64,000 nt of DNA from Pseudolabrys sp. (lineage in GTDB: Bacteria; Pseudomonadota; Alphaproteobacteria; Rhizobiales; Xanthobacteraceae): positions 124,001-188,000 of the forward strand of contig JAURVZ010000084.1 of NCBI GenBank assembly GCA_030655215.1, in the 5' to 3' direction. Position numbers and translations under genes: made by a program. Positions within the stretch are counted from its first letter, which is position 1; each line of letters opens with the position of its first letter. Of this stretch, positions 8,776 through 17,522 are shown piece by piece. Below the pieces are notes generated by a model that searched no databases, was not told the origin of the DNA, and worked only from the letters and a program-made list of their open reading frames with translations.

Positions 8776-9549
8776 TTAGCCCATTGCGAATTCGTCTTTG
8801 CGATGCGCCCAGCCCGTGATGCGGCCTTCAATCAGCGAGAAAATCGCGTAGAGCGACACGCCGAGGAAGGCGAGGATCATCAACCCGGCAAAGACCAGCG
8901 GCACGTCGAAGTTCGATGATGCGATCATCATCACGTTGCCGATGCCGCGGTTCGACGCGACGGTTTCCGAAATGACAGTGCCGACGAAGGCGAGAGTGAC
9001 CGAGACCTTCAGCGAGGCGAAGAAGAACGGCATGGTGCGCGGCAGGCCGACATTCCAGAGAATGTCCAGCTTGGTCGCGCGCAGCGCGCGCATGACGTCT
9101 TCGAGTTCGGGTTCAGTCGTGGCGAGGCCGGTCGCGACGTTCACGACGATCGGGAAGATGCACATGATCATGGCCGTCAGCACGGCCGGCACCGTGCCGG
9201 AGCCGAACCACAGCACGAAGATCGGCACCACCGCGACTTTCGGGATCGAGGCGAAGCCGACCAGCAGCGGATAGGCGACGTCGTAAGCCAGCTTCGACGA
9301 GCCGATCAGCACGCCGAGTGATATGCCGATGAGAATGCCGAAGCCGAAACCAACCAGCGTGGTGTAGACCGTTTGCAGCGTATGCGGCCACAGCGCCGGC
9401 CCGCGCGCAATCAAGGTGGAGATGATCTGGCTCGGCTTCGGCACGATGATGTCGCTGACATTGAACAGCCAGCACAGCGCCTCCCACAGCACGAAGAAAC
9501 CAACGATGAGAACGGCGGACCAGACTTTACGGCGGGCGTGCGGGCTCAT
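8776..9549 (-). CDS. ABC transporter permease, NMT1/SsuC-type
   Basis: 257 residues with about six hydrophobic segments and the inner-membrane EAA-type loop near ELEDVMRALRATKLDILWNVGLPRTMPFFFASLKV. It belongs to the taurine/sulfonate/pyrimidine-precursor importer permeases. The start is ATG at 9549, overlapping the ATPase stop by one base (TGATG); the longer frame upstream runs through the ATPase gene in another frame and is not coding. It would form the membrane channel with the ATPase at 9549-10388 and the two binding proteins of this operon. Confidence 0.92.
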   Translation of the reverse strand: MSPHARRKVWSAVLIVGFFVLWEALCWLFNVSDIIVPKPSQIISTLIARGPALWPHTLQTVYTTLVGFGFGILIGISLGVLIGSSKLAYDVAYPLLVGFASIPKVAVVPIFVLWFGSGTVPAVLTAMIMCIFPIVVNVATGLATTEPELEDVMRALRATKLDILWNVGLPRTMPFFFASLKVSVTLAFVGTVISETVASNRGIGNVMMIASSNFDVPLVFAGLMILAFLGVSLYAIFSLIEGRITGWAHRKDEFAMG

Positions 9550-10388
9550 CAGACAGTCTCCTTCACCGGCCGCTGCGACACGATCAGTTCGCGCAGACGC
9601 TGCGTCATGGATACGAAAGTCGGCGTGTAGGACATGTCGATGGTGCGCGGCCGCGGGAACGGCACCTCGGCGTCGTCGACGATCTGGCCCGGGCGCGTGC
9701 GCATGACGCAGATGCGGGTGGCGAGATAACCCGCCTCCTTCAGGTCGTGGGTGACGAGAAGCACGGTCGGCTTCAGCTTCATCCACAATTCCTGCATGAC
9801 CGCCCACAATTCCTCGCGGGTGAACTGGTCGAGCGCGCCGAAGGGTTCGTCGAGCAGCAGCAGTTGCGGTTCATGGATCAGCGCGCGGCACAAAGAGGCG
9901 CGCTGCAACATGCCGCCCGACAACTGCCAAGGATGCTTGTCGCCGAAATTGGCGAGGCCGACTTCCTTCAGCAAAGCATCGGCGCGGTCACGAAACTCGG
10001 TTTTCTTCTTGGTGCGGTATTCCTGCCGGAACGGCGGTACGATCTTCAGCGGCATCATGACGTTGTCGCGCACGGTCAGCCAAGGCAGCATGGTCGGGTT
10101 CTGGAACGCCATACCGACGCGGATCGGCGTCGCACCGACCTCCCTGCCCGCGACATAGACATAGCCTTCGGTGGCGGTGATCAGGCCGGTGACCAGCTTG
10201 AGGATGGTCGACTTGCCGCAACCGGACGGGCCGACCAGCGCGACGAAGTCACCCTGATTGACGCGCAGATTGGTCAAGCCAAGCGCGGTCACCTGCTTTT
10301 CACCCCGCCCGTACGTGAGCGTGACGTTCTCCAGTTCGATGAAAGTGTCCTCGGTCCGTGGCAGTTCAGGCGCGGTCGTCATTGCCAT
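9549..10388 (-). CDS. ABC transporter ATP-binding protein, NMT1/SsuB-type
   Basis: 279 residues with Walker A (GPSGCGKST), Q-loop (AFQNPTMLPW), signature (LSGGMLQR), Walker B (LLLLDEP) and the switch His (LLVTHD). The ATG at 10388 lies directly after the stop of the cyclic amidohydrolase (no gap) behind GAAGGGAATAG, a good ribosome site. It energises the importer of this operon. Its position between two ring-hydrolase genes suggests the transported compound is the substrate of those enzymes, which is inference. Confidence 0.93.
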   Translation of the reverse strand: MAMTTAPELPRTEDTFIELENVTLTYGRGEKQVTALGLTNLRVNQGDFVALVGPSGCGKSTILKLVTGLITATEGYVYVAGREVGATPIRVGMAFQNPTMLPWLTVRDNVMMPLKIVPPFRQEYRTKKKTEFRDRADALLKEVGLANFGDKHPWQLSGGMLQRASLCRALIHEPQLLLLDEPFGALDQFTREELWAVMQELWMKLKPTVLLVTHDLKEAGYLATRICVMRTRPGQIVDDAEVPFPRPRTIDMSYTPTFVSMTQRLRELIVSQRPVKETV

Positions 10389-11834
10389 CTATTCCCTTCG
10401 CCCGGCAGAGCATTGAGTAGTAATCGCCTGCATCGTGTGTTCGGCATTGCGCACCTGCGGCGGCGGCATGTGCTGGATTGTGTGCACCGACTGACCCCAG
10501 CCTTTGCTGTCGGCGACCAAAGTGCGGTCTTTCATGACGAAGCGGCCACGCACGATCGTATGGACCGGCAGGCCCTTCACCTTGCGGCCATCCCACGGCG
10601 AGATCTTGGAGCGCGACTGGGTCTCGACATCGCGGATCGTGTGCTCACGGCCGAGGTCGACCATGGCGATGTCGGCATCGGCGCCGACCGACAGCGATCC
10701 CTTCTGCGGATAGAGGCCCCAGATGCGCGCCGGATTGTACGAACTCATGCGCACATAATCAGAGATCGTCATGCGGCCGGCGTTTACCTCGGTGAGCATC
10801 AGTGGCATCTGCGTTTCGACGCCGGGAAAGCCGCAATCGACAGTCCAGATGTCGTTGCGGGTTTTCTCTTCCGGCGTATGCGGCGCATGATCAGTGGCGA
10901 CCATATCGATGCTGCCATTGAGCAGCGCCTGCCAGATCGGCTCCTGATTATGCTTTTGTCGGACCGGCGGATTGACCGCGATGACGCCGGGCACGCGGGT
11001 GTAATCCTCGGTCGACAGCATCAGATAATGCGGACAGGTCTCGCCGGTGATATCGACGCCGCGCGCTTTGGCCTCGCGCAACGGGCGCAGCTCGTCAGCG
11101 GTCGAGATGTGCAGCACATGAATGCGCGCACCGGTCCATTCGGCGAGAATGGCGGCGCGGCTGACCGCCTCGACTGCAACGACTGCCGGCCGGGCTGCGA
11201 GATGGGCGAATTGATCGCGGATGCCGGCGGCCATCAGCCGCTTCTGCCGCCGCTCCATGATGTCGTTGTTCTCGGCATGCAGCGAGACGCGCTTGCCGCT
11301 TTGCGCCGCCACTTCGAATAGTTCGAGCGTCGCGCCGGTGTCGGGCGACGCGATCTTGCCGAAAGTGTTGCCCATATAAAGCTTGAAACCGATGATGCCG
11401 CCTTGGAGCAGTTCCGGCACGGTGGCAAGGTTTTCATCACCGAGCAGCCCGTAGAGGCCGAAATCGATATGCGCCTTGGATTTGGCAATGGCGTGCTTGG
11501 CCGCAAGGATTTCGCCATTGGCCGTTGCCGGGATCGTGTTCGGCATGTCGAACACGGTGGTGACGCCGCCAAAGGCGGCAGCGGCGGTGCCGCTTTCCCA
11601 GTCTTCCTTGTGCGGGTAGCCGGGATCGCGGAAGTGAACATGCACGTCGATCGCGCCCGGCAATATGTGCAAGCCGCTGGCGTCAAAGGTCTCGGTCGCC
11701 GGCGGCATTGCCTCAGGCGCGCCGACGGCGAGCACCTTGCCGTCCTTGATGGCAAGGCTGGCTTCGATCACAGCGTCCGGCGAGACGATCTTGCCATTAT
11801 GAATGACGAGGTCTGCTTTCATGGTGGCGCTCAC
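10389..11834 (-). CDS. Cyclic amidohydrolase (dihydropyrimidinase/allantoinase/dihydroorotase family)
   Basis: 481 residues with the binuclear-zinc site of the cyclic amidohydrolases: DVHVHF, the carbamylated Lys in GFKLYMG, His in IHVLHIST and ETCPHYL, and Asp in ATDHAPHT. These enzymes open dihydropyrimidine, hydantoin, allantoin or dihydroorotate rings. The ATDHAPH motif resembles dihydroorotase/allantoinase more than classical D-hydantoinase, so I leave the substrate open. A GTG at 11834 overlaps the SDR stop by 4 nt (GTGA); an ATG at 11822 is the alternative. The C-terminal tail after residue 440 is longer than usual. Located between SDR and ABC genes in the LysR-divergent operon. Confidence 0.88.
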   Translation of the reverse strand: MSATMKADLVIHNGKIVSPDAVIEASLAIKDGKVLAVGAPEAMPPATETFDASGLHILPGAIDVHVHFRDPGYPHKEDWESGTAAAAFGGVTTVFDMPNTIPATANGEILAAKHAIAKSKAHIDFGLYGLLGDENLATVPELLQGGIIGFKLYMGNTFGKIASPDTGATLELFEVAAQSGKRVSLHAENNDIMERRQKRLMAAGIRDQFAHLAARPAVVAVEAVSRAAILAEWTGARIHVLHISTADELRPLREAKARGVDITGETCPHYLMLSTEDYTRVPGVIAVNPPVRQKHNQEPIWQALLNGSIDMVATDHAPHTPEEKTRNDIWTVDCGFPGVETQMPLMLTEVNAGRMTISDYVRMSSYNPARIWGLYPQKGSLSVGADADIAMVDLGREHTIRDVETQSRSKISPWDGRKVKGLPVHTIVRGRFVMKDRTLVADSKGWGQSVHTIQHMPPPQVRNAEHTMQAITTQCSAGRRE

Positions 11835-12625
11835 AGCATGGCCCAGCCGCCATCGACCGGCAGGTCGACGCCGGTCAGCTGACGCGAGACGTCGCTCGCC
11901 AGGAACAAGCAGGCATTGGCGACGTCGGCATCTTCAGTGACGCGCTTGAGCGCGTAATCGGCGGCATGGCGCTCCATTGCCTCTTCCAGCGTGATGCCGA
12001 GGCGCTGTGCCATGTCGGCGCAGACCTTGTCGCGAAAGCGCGGGCCATCGACCATGCCCGGCGCGACATTGTTGACGTTGATGTTGTACTGGCCGACTTC
12101 GAGCGCGAAGCTCTTGGTAATGCCGCGCAGGCCCCATTTCGACGCTGAATAGGCCAGGCGCCCGGCCTTGCCGCGCATGCCGAATGTGCCGCCGACATTG
12201 ACCACCTTGCCGTAGCGCTGCGCGATCATGGTCGGCAGCACGCTGCGCATGCTGTGAAAGCAGCCGTTCATGTTCAGCTTGACGATGTCTTCGAATTCTT
12301 CCGGCGTGGTGTCGACGCCGCTTTTGCCGACCGGCCCCGAACCGCCGGCGACATTGACGAGAATGTCGATACGGTCGCCGTAGGCTTCTTTAGTCTTCGC
12401 CGCAGCTGCATCGCATTGCGCCGGATCGGTCAGGTCGCACGGCACGATGATTGCCTGCGCGCCCATCTTCTTCACTTCCGCAGCGACCGGCTCGATCGCC
12501 GCAACATCGCGGCCGAGCAGCGCCAGCTTGGCGCCTTCAGTGGCGAAGGCGGTGGTGATGGCGGCGCCCATGCCCTTGGCCGGGCCGGTGATCATCACGA
12601 CTTTGCCGTTGAGGTTCAATTCCAT
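11831..12625 (-). CDS. Short-chain dehydrogenase/reductase
   Basis: 264 residues of a classical SDR: cofactor motif TGPAKGMG near residue 14, NVAGG, and the catalytic YSASK preceded by the Ser/Thr region VVNVGGTFG. The usual catalytic Ser before the Tyr is not obvious (GGT occupies the area), so Thr may serve. I prefer the ATG at 12625, with AAGG 7 nt upstream, over the GTG at 12631. It overlaps the cyclic amidohydrolase by 4 nt and follows the binding protein B gene by 74 nt. Substrate unknown. Confidence 0.88.
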   Translation of the reverse strand: MELNLNGKVVMITGPAKGMGAAITTAFATEGAKLALLGRDVAAIEPVAAEVKKMGAQAIIVPCDLTDPAQCDAAAAKTKEAYGDRIDILVNVAGGSGPVGKSGVDTTPEEFEDIVKLNMNGCFHSMRSVLPTMIAQRYGKVVNVGGTFGMRGKAGRLAYSASKWGLRGITKSFALEVGQYNINVNNVAPGMVDGPRFRDKVCADMAQRLGITLEEAMERHAADYALKRVTEDADVANACLFLASDVSRQLTGVDLPVDGGWAML

Positions 12626-12699
12626 CGCCACACCTTGAGATACTTCGAGAAAGTGGCCGTCCCTCCCCCCACGGAGGAACGCCCAGTTTGCGGGTCGTG

Positions 12700-13740
12700 T
12701 TAGAAAAGCTTGGTCGGCAAATCGGCGACCGGCGGCAGGAACGACCCGTCCCAGACTTCGCTCACTGCCGGCGAACGCGGCAGCGCCGACGCATCGACGA
12801 TGATGTCGATCGACTTCTTCAGCCGCTCGACATCGATGCCGCCGAGACCGACCTTCTTGATTTCCGGATGGTTCATCTCGTCGGCGAAGGTGGCGTCGAA
12901 GCGTTCACGCTCGACATCGAGCTTGATCAGCGGCTCGCGCTTTGCGACCGAGGCAACCGACGCCGCCGGATCCTTGATCGAGTCCTGCATGCCCTTGTTG
13001 AGCGCGCGCAGGAAGCCCTTGACCACTTCCGGCTTTTCCTTGGCCAGCTTCTTCGGCACGATGATGGCGTTGGAATAGAGATCCATGCCGTAATCGCCGT
13101 ATTTGATGTAACGGATCTTGCTCTCTTCGATCTTGGCCAGCTTGGCCGAGAAGCGGATCGTGTTGACGTAACCGAACACGCCATCGACCTGCCCCTGCAT
13201 CAGCATGTTCTCGCGTAGATTCGGCTGCATGTTGGAGAGCTTGACGCCGGTGCAATCGATCTTGGCGAGCTTGCAGAACGCCGGGAACAGCTTGAGCGCT
13301 CCGTCATTGGCCGGGCCGCCGATCGCCTTGCCCTCGAGATCCTTCGGCGTCTTGATCGGTCCGTCGGCCTTCACGGCAATGGCGAAGGGCGGCTGGTTGT
13401 ACATGACGTAAACCGCCACTGGCGCATCTTCAGGCTTCTTTGCCGCCAATTCGATCAGTGCGTTGAGATCGCCGAAGCCGATGTCGTAGGTGCCATTGGC
13501 AACCAAAGCCGGCACACCGCCGGAGCCATTGCCCTGATCAAGCTGCACCTCGATACCTTCGGCTTTGAAATAGCCGCGGTCATCGGCGAGGAAGAACATG
13601 CCCTGCGGACCCTGGTACTTCCAGTTCAGCACGACTTTCAGCTTGGTTTGGGCAGATGCAGGCGTCACGGCGGCGAGCGGGCCACCGAGCGCGATCGCGG
13701 CCGTGGCGGCGATCATCAGGGAACGGGCGGAAAGGGTCAT
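12700..13740 (-). CDS. ABC transporter substrate-binding protein, NMT1/THI5-like (copy B), first gene of the leftward operon
   Basis: 346 residues with a signal peptide (cleavage near ASA-QTK) and the NMT1/THI5-like fold. LNWKYQGPQGMFFLADDRGYFKAEG and QGNGSGGVPALVANGTYDIGFGD parallel copy A. The ATG at 13740 follows AGGAG with 7-nt spacing; the upstream extension to 13782 is rejected. It is promoter-proximal, divergent from the LysR gene, with an inverted repeat in the 143-nt gap. Having two different binding proteins for one permease/ATPase may widen substrate range. Confidence 0.9.
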   Translation of the reverse strand: MTLSARSLMIAATAAIALGGPLAAVTPASAQTKLKVVLNWKYQGPQGMFFLADDRGYFKAEGIEVQLDQGNGSGGVPALVANGTYDIGFGDLNALIELAAKKPEDAPVAVYVMYNQPPFAIAVKADGPIKTPKDLEGKAIGGPANDGALKLFPAFCKLAKIDCTGVKLSNMQPNLRENMLMQGQVDGVFGYVNTIRFSAKLAKIEESKIRYIKYGDYGMDLYSNAIIVPKKLAKEKPEVVKGFLRALNKGMQDSIKDPAASVASVAKREPLIKLDVERERFDATFADEMNHPEIKKVGLGGIDVERLKKSIDIIVDASALPRSPAVSEVWDGSFLPPVADLPTKLF

Positions 13741-13837
13741 AGGCGCACTCCTGTCAGGATTCTGAAGCTCTGCGTCATGCAAGTGTGATGCCGGACGCTA
13801 GCCCCTCGGAGCGCTGCCAACTACTGCCGATTTCTTG

Positions 13838-13868
13838 CTAGAGTGGTGCCGAAAAAGCATCACTCTAG
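13838..13868. promoter_or_regulatory. Inverted repeat, likely LysR operator in the divergent promoter
   Basis: CTAGAGTGGTGC at 13838-13849 is matched by GCATCACTCTAG at 13857-13868: a 12-bp inverted repeat with 11 paired positions and a 7-nt spacer. It is the only long palindrome in the 143 nt between the LysR gene and the leftward operon. It ends 15 nt before the LysR ATG, fitting autoregulation plus control of the divergent operon. Binding by this LysR protein is inferred. Confidence 0.6.
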
Positions 13869-13883
13869 AACCGGCCGTTTTCC

Positions 13884-14786
13884 ATGAAGCACCTGCGCAT
13901 CCTCGATTATGTCGACGCCGTCGGCCGTGCCGGCTCGATCCGCAAGGCGGCCGAGCAACTCAATGTGACTGCCTCAGCGGTCAACCGGCGCATCGCCGAC
14001 TTGGAGGAAGAGCTCGACACGATGTTGTTCGAGCGGCTGCCGCGCGGCGTTCGCCTCACCGCCGCCGGCGAAGTGTTCGTCAATTACCTGCGCAAGCAGG
14101 GCAGCGAAGCCGAGCGCATGAAATCGCAGATCGAAGACCTCAAGGGCATGCGCCGCGGCACGGTGCGCATCGCCTGCAGTCAGGCGCTGGCGCTCGACTT
14201 CCTGCCCAGCATGATCGCCGAATTCCGCAAGACACATCCAAAGGTCAGTTTCGACGTCAAAGTTGTCGACCATGAATTCGCCATGGCGGCGTTGACGGCG
14301 TTTGAAGTCGATCTCGTGCTCGTGTTCCGCCCGTCGTTCCTCGCCAGCTTTCATCCGCTGATGACGCTCGAGCAGCGGCTGGTTGCGGTGATGGCGAAGA
14401 ACCATCCGCTCGCTAAACTACGTAAGCTACGCCTACGCGATTGCGCCGCGCATCCTGTCGCCTTGCCCGATCGCTCGATCGGCGGACGGCAACTGCTTGA
14501 CCAGGTCGCGGCGCGCAGCGGCCTGACTTTCAACATCGCAACGGAATCGAATTCGTTCGAAATGCTGCGCGGCATGGTGACTCATGCTGGCCTGATTTCA
14601 TTTCAAATCAGCATCGGCACCCTGCCGGCCGGCAACAAGTTGGGGCTGGTGGCACGCGAGATCGACGACCGCGATGTGCCGAGCGCCAAGCTCGTCTTCG
14701 GCCAATTGCGCGAACGCGCTTTGCCTGTTGCGACAGCGGTGTTTGCCCAGCACATCATCCGCCGCCTGCAAGCGATGACACAGTAA
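13884..14786 (+). CDS. LysR-family transcriptional regulator
   Basis: 300 residues: an N-terminal winged helix-turn-helix (about residues 1-60; DAVGRAGSIRKAAEQLNVTASAVNRRI) and a type-2 periplasmic-binding-like effector domain from about residue 90. It lies between a 13-gene leftward catabolic operon and the rightward URC genes, so it is the obvious candidate regulator of both. The ATG at 13884 has no clear ribosome site, and an inverted repeat just upstream could overlap the translation start region. Effector unknown; a pyrimidine or its breakdown product is plausible. Confidence 0.92.
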   Translation: MKHLRILDYVDAVGRAGSIRKAAEQLNVTASAVNRRIADLEEELDTMLFERLPRGVRLTAAGEVFVNYLRKQGSEAERMKSQIEDLKGMRRGTVRIACSQALALDFLPSMIAEFRKTHPKVSFDVKVVDHEFAMAALTAFEVDLVLVFRPSFLASFHPLMTLEQRLVAVMAKNHPLAKLRKLRLRDCAAHPVALPDRSIGGRQLLDQVAARSGLTFNIATESNSFEMLRGMVTHAGLISFQISIGTLPAGNKLGLVAREIDDRDVPSAKLVFGQLRERALPVATAVFAQHIIRRLQAMTQ

Positions 14787-14803
14787 CACCATGGTGCCTG
14801 CTC

Positions 14804-14831
14804 TTGCGGACTGGAGAAAAGGGGTTATACT
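14804..14831 (+). promoter_or_regulatory. Candidate sigma-70-type promoter for the URC genes
   Basis: TTGCGG (14804-14809) and TATACT (14826-14831) are separated by 16 nt in the 160-nt gap before URC1. Transcription from here would give a leader of roughly 100 nt. Spacing and -10 are good and the -35 is imperfect. Prediction by eye only. Confidence 0.4.
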
Positions 14832-14854
14832 TTTCTTTTAGAGGCCATGCTCAT

Positions 14855-14888
14855 CCAGCCCTTCGGGGTCCGGGTTCAAGAGCGCTGG
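14855..14888 (+). other. Possible structured 5' leader of URC1
   Basis: Within the leader, CCAGC (14855-14859) can pair with GCTGG (14884-14888). Inside it lies a short CCC-TTCG-GGG hairpin (14859-14868), which shares one base with the outer stem, so the two may be alternatives. AGCGCT occurs at 14881 and again at 14905. The structure is small and no known riboswitch class was recognised; it could be a regulatory leader or chance. Confidence 0.3.
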
Positions 14889-14946
14889 CTTTTAAAACCG
14901 AGTAAGCGCTGAAACGTACTGGCCCGTCCTCATTGGTTTATCCCCA

Positions 14947-16248
14947 ATGGCGGGCCATATCCTTTTTGCTATGGCTCATGGTTTGAAAACGATGACACGA
15001 TCCAACCGGCCCGATCATATCCGCCTCACCTCGCATCCGGCGCCTGGCGGCAAGCTGGCATTCCCGATTAACTGGGGCGCACCGACCGCGCGCGAACGCG
15101 GACCGGTGATCGGCACCGTATCGCGGCCCGGCGACCGCAATGTCATCGGCACGCATGGCGGCTCCTACGCCTTGTATCGCGCGCTGGCGGTATCATCCGG
15201 CGCGCTTGATCCGATCCGCCGCCCCGATCTCACCAATACATTTCCGGCCGCCACCGTTGGCCCTTACGAGCAATGGAACGACCCGAAGCGCATCGTATCG
15301 CTTGATACGTGGGGCCATCTCATCGCCGAAAGCTTCAAGGACGAGATCGCCCAGGGCATGGACATCCGGCCGAGCATCGCCATCACCAAGGCGCGGCTCG
15401 ATCTGCACGAAATGCAGGATGCGATCCGTCAGGGCCGCATCAAGGTCGATGGCGACATCGTTCATAACAATGGCAGCGTCGGTGTTACCAAGATCGCGGT
15501 CGATCCGGTCTGGTATCTGCCCGGCATTGCCGAGCGTTTCAACACCAGCGAGAACGCATTGCGCCGCGTGCTATTTGAACAAACCGCCGGCATGTTCCCT
15601 GAACTGGTGACGCGTCCGGATTTGCAGGTGTTCCTGCCGCCGATTGGCGGCATCACTGTCTATCTGTTCGGCGACCCGACAAAGCTCGCCGACGCAACAA
15701 CAAAGATCACCTGCCGCGTGCATGACGAATGCAATGGCTCGGACGTTTTCGGCTCCGACATATGCACCTGCCGCCCTTATCTCATTCATGGCATCGAGGA
15801 ATGCGCACGCGGCGCGCAGGAAGGCGGCCTCGGCATCATTGTCTACAACCGCAAGGAGGGCCGCGCCCTTGGCGAGGTCACCAAATTCCTTGTCTACAAT
15901 GCGCGCAAGCGGCAGGAAGGCGGCGACGCCGCAGCCGCTTACTTCGAACGCACCGAATGCGTCGCCGGCGTGCAGGACGCGCGCTTCCAGCAATTGATGC
16001 CGGATGTCATCAACTGGCTCGGGCTCAAGCGACTCGACCGCTTCGTCTCGATGAGCGACATGAAATACAATGCTCTGGTCAGCCAGGGCGTCGAGATCGT
16101 CGAGCGCGTGGCGATCCCGGACTATCTCGTACCGGCCGATGCGCATGTCGAGATCGCCGCCAAGAAGGCCGCCGGCTATTACTCGCCGGAAGCGCCAAAG
16201 CCGCAGGACCTGACCGACTCGATCGGCCGCGGCCTCGACAAGTACTAA
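14947..16248 (+). CDS. URC1: URC1: GTP cyclohydrolase II-like uracil-catabolism protein
   Basis: 433 residues, much longer than GTP cyclohydrolase II (about 200), with the cyclohydrolase half in the C-terminal part. The zinc site is intact (Cys262, Cys273 and Cys275 in DEC...SDICTC), and VYNRKEGRALGEV parallels the YLRQEGRGIG loop of RibA. The long N-terminal half (SHPAPGGKLAFPINWG...) is characteristic of URC1 of the yeast and bacterial URC pathway of uracil degradation. Immediately downstream lie URC4 and a uracil phosphoribosyltransferase, the expected partners. It probably acts on a ribosylated uracil intermediate rather than GTP (family knowledge). The start is uncertain: ATGs at 14947, 14971 and 14992 all lack good ribosome sites. 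Confidence 0.88.
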   Translation: MAGHILFAMAHGLKTMTRSNRPDHIRLTSHPAPGGKLAFPINWGAPTARERGPVIGTVSRPGDRNVIGTHGGSYALYRALAVSSGALDPIRRPDLTNTFPAATVGPYEQWNDPKRIVSLDTWGHLIAESFKDEIAQGMDIRPSIAITKARLDLHEMQDAIRQGRIKVDGDIVHNNGSVGVTKIAVDPVWYLPGIAERFNTSENALRRVLFEQTAGMFPELVTRPDLQVFLPPIGGITVYLFGDPTKLADATTKITCRVHDECNGSDVFGSDICTCRPYLIHGIEECARGAQEGGLGIIVYNRKEGRALGEVTKFLVYNARKRQEGGDAAAAYFERTECVAGVQDARFQQLMPDVINWLGLKRLDRFVSMSDMKYNALVSQGVEIVERVAIPDYLVPADAHVEIAAKKAAGYYSPEAPKPQDLTDSIGRGLDKY

Positions 16249-16272
16249 TCGGCTTAGAAATGAACGCTCCCC

Positions 16273-17508
16273 ATGACTCCTGATTCAACTGCGGCCTTTT
16301 CTCTCCTCAGCGCCGAGGCCGTGCGCACGCGTGCGCAACACATGCTGTCGCTCGGCCTTGACGACAAGCTGCCGAACTTTCGCGTTGATCTTACGCAGAT
16401 CGATCCTGTTGCCGAACGCGTCATCGCTGTCACGAAGCAAGCTTATCCGTCGCTTGAGATTCCGTTTCATTCGCGCTGGCGTCATTTCGTTGTCAGCGGC
16501 GTCGATCGCCTTGAAGCCATCGCGCAAGTCGCCGCATTTCCGGACGCCGCGGCGCGCGGCCGCGCCGAATTCGATCTCGCCATTATCAGCGTCTTCCTTG
16601 ACGCCGGCGCAGGCAGCCAGTGGCGCTACGCGGACAAGGAAAGCGGCCAGAGCATCGGCCGCTCCGAAGGTCTTGCCCTGGCCAGCCTCGACATGTTCAT
16701 GCGCGGCGCGTTTTCCGCGAATGCTTCGCAGCCGTTGCGCGTCGATGCATCGGTGCTGGCGCATCTCAGCGCCGAGCAGCTGGCGCAAGGCTTTCAGGTG
16801 ACAGCGAGCAATCCACTTGTCGGGCTGGAGGGACGCGCCGCCTTGCTGCGCCGTCTCGGTGCCCTGGTCGCTGAAAGCCCCGGCGTTTTTGCCCAGCACG
16901 ACAGTCCCCGGCCCGGCGGGCTGTTCGATCACCTTGCCGCGCTCGGCGGTGACAAGACCGTTGCGGCGCCGGAGATCTTGTCCGAACTGCTGCACGAACT
17001 CGGCCCGATCTGGCCGTCGCGTATCTTGCTCGGCGGCATTCCCTTGGGCGATTGCTGGCGGCACGCGTCGATGAAGACAGGCGATGCCACCGATGGTCTG
17101 GTGCCGCTGCACAAGCTGTCGCAATGGCTGGCCTATTCGTTGATCGAGCCGCTGCAACGCGCCAGCATCAAGGTGACCAACATTGATGGCCTCACCGGTC
17201 TTGCCGAATACCGCAATGGCGGCTTGTTCGTTGACGCCGGTGTGCTGAGTTTGCGCGATGCCGGCCAGGCGGCGCACTCACATGATGCCGGCTCCGAACT
17301 CGTTGTCGAATGGCGGACATTGACCGTCGCCCTGCTCGACCGGCTCGCTGCCAAGGTGCGCGAGCGCCTGAACATGAACAGTGAGACATTGCCGCTGGCG
17401 AAGATCCTCGAAGGCGGCACCTGGGCCGCCGGGCGCGCCATTGCCCGCGAGAAGCGCACCGACGGCACGCCGCCGATTACCGTCACCAGCGACGGCACAG
17501 TATTTTAG
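16273..17508 (+). CDS. URC4: URC4/DUF1688 family protein, uracil catabolism
   Basis: 411 residues of the DUF1688 family, whose yeast member URC4 is required for growth on uracil as nitrogen source but has no established enzymatic role. Recognisable parts are [17 protein letters not shown] near residue 70, the GSQWRYAD...[12 protein letters not shown] region and the [18 protein letters not shown] segment near residue 260, with several conserved His/Trp/Arg residues that could form an active site. No signal peptide or membrane segment. It lies 24 nt after URC1 and 14 nt before the uracil phosphoribosyltransferase. Confidence 0.87.
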   Translation: MTPDSTAAFSLLSAEAVRTRAQHMLSLGLDDKLPNFRVDLTQIDPVAERVIAVTKQAYPSLEIPFHSRWRHFVVSGVDRLEAIAQVAAFPDAAARGRAEFDLAIISVFLDAGAGSQWRYADKESGQSIGRSEGLALASLDMFMRGAFSANASQPLRVDASVLAHLSAEQLAQGFQVTASNPLVGLEGRAALLRRLGALVAESPGVFAQHDSPRPGGLFDHLAALGGDKTVAAPEILSELLHELGPIWPSRILLGGIPLGDCWRHASMKTGDATDGLVPLHKLSQWLAYSLIEPLQRASIKVTNIDGLTGLAEYRNGGLFVDAGVLSLRDAGQAAHSHDAGSELVVEWRTLTVALLDRLAAKVRERLNMNSETLPLAKILEGGTWAAGRAIAREKRTDGTPPITVTSDGTVF

Positions 17509-17522
17509 AACGGAGAAGCATT

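Noticed and set aside
9747-11321. A 524-codon open frame on the plus strand over the ATPase and cyclic amidohydrolase genes
   Set aside because: The minus strand encodes full-length conserved proteins here; the plus frame has low-complexity Arg/Asp/Gln-rich composition with no recognisable domain, as expected for the antisense of GC-rich genes. The same holds for other long antisense frames such as 39350-40624 and 61335-62642.
12662-12677. CCTCC...GGAGG hairpin before the SDR gene as a terminator
   Set aside because: Five-bp stem, no T-tract, inside what reads as one operon.
14816-14835. GAAAAG...CTTTTC repeat after the LysR gene as a terminator
   Set aside because: The stem is A-T only and overlaps the promoter-like TATACT; a stable terminator is unlikely.
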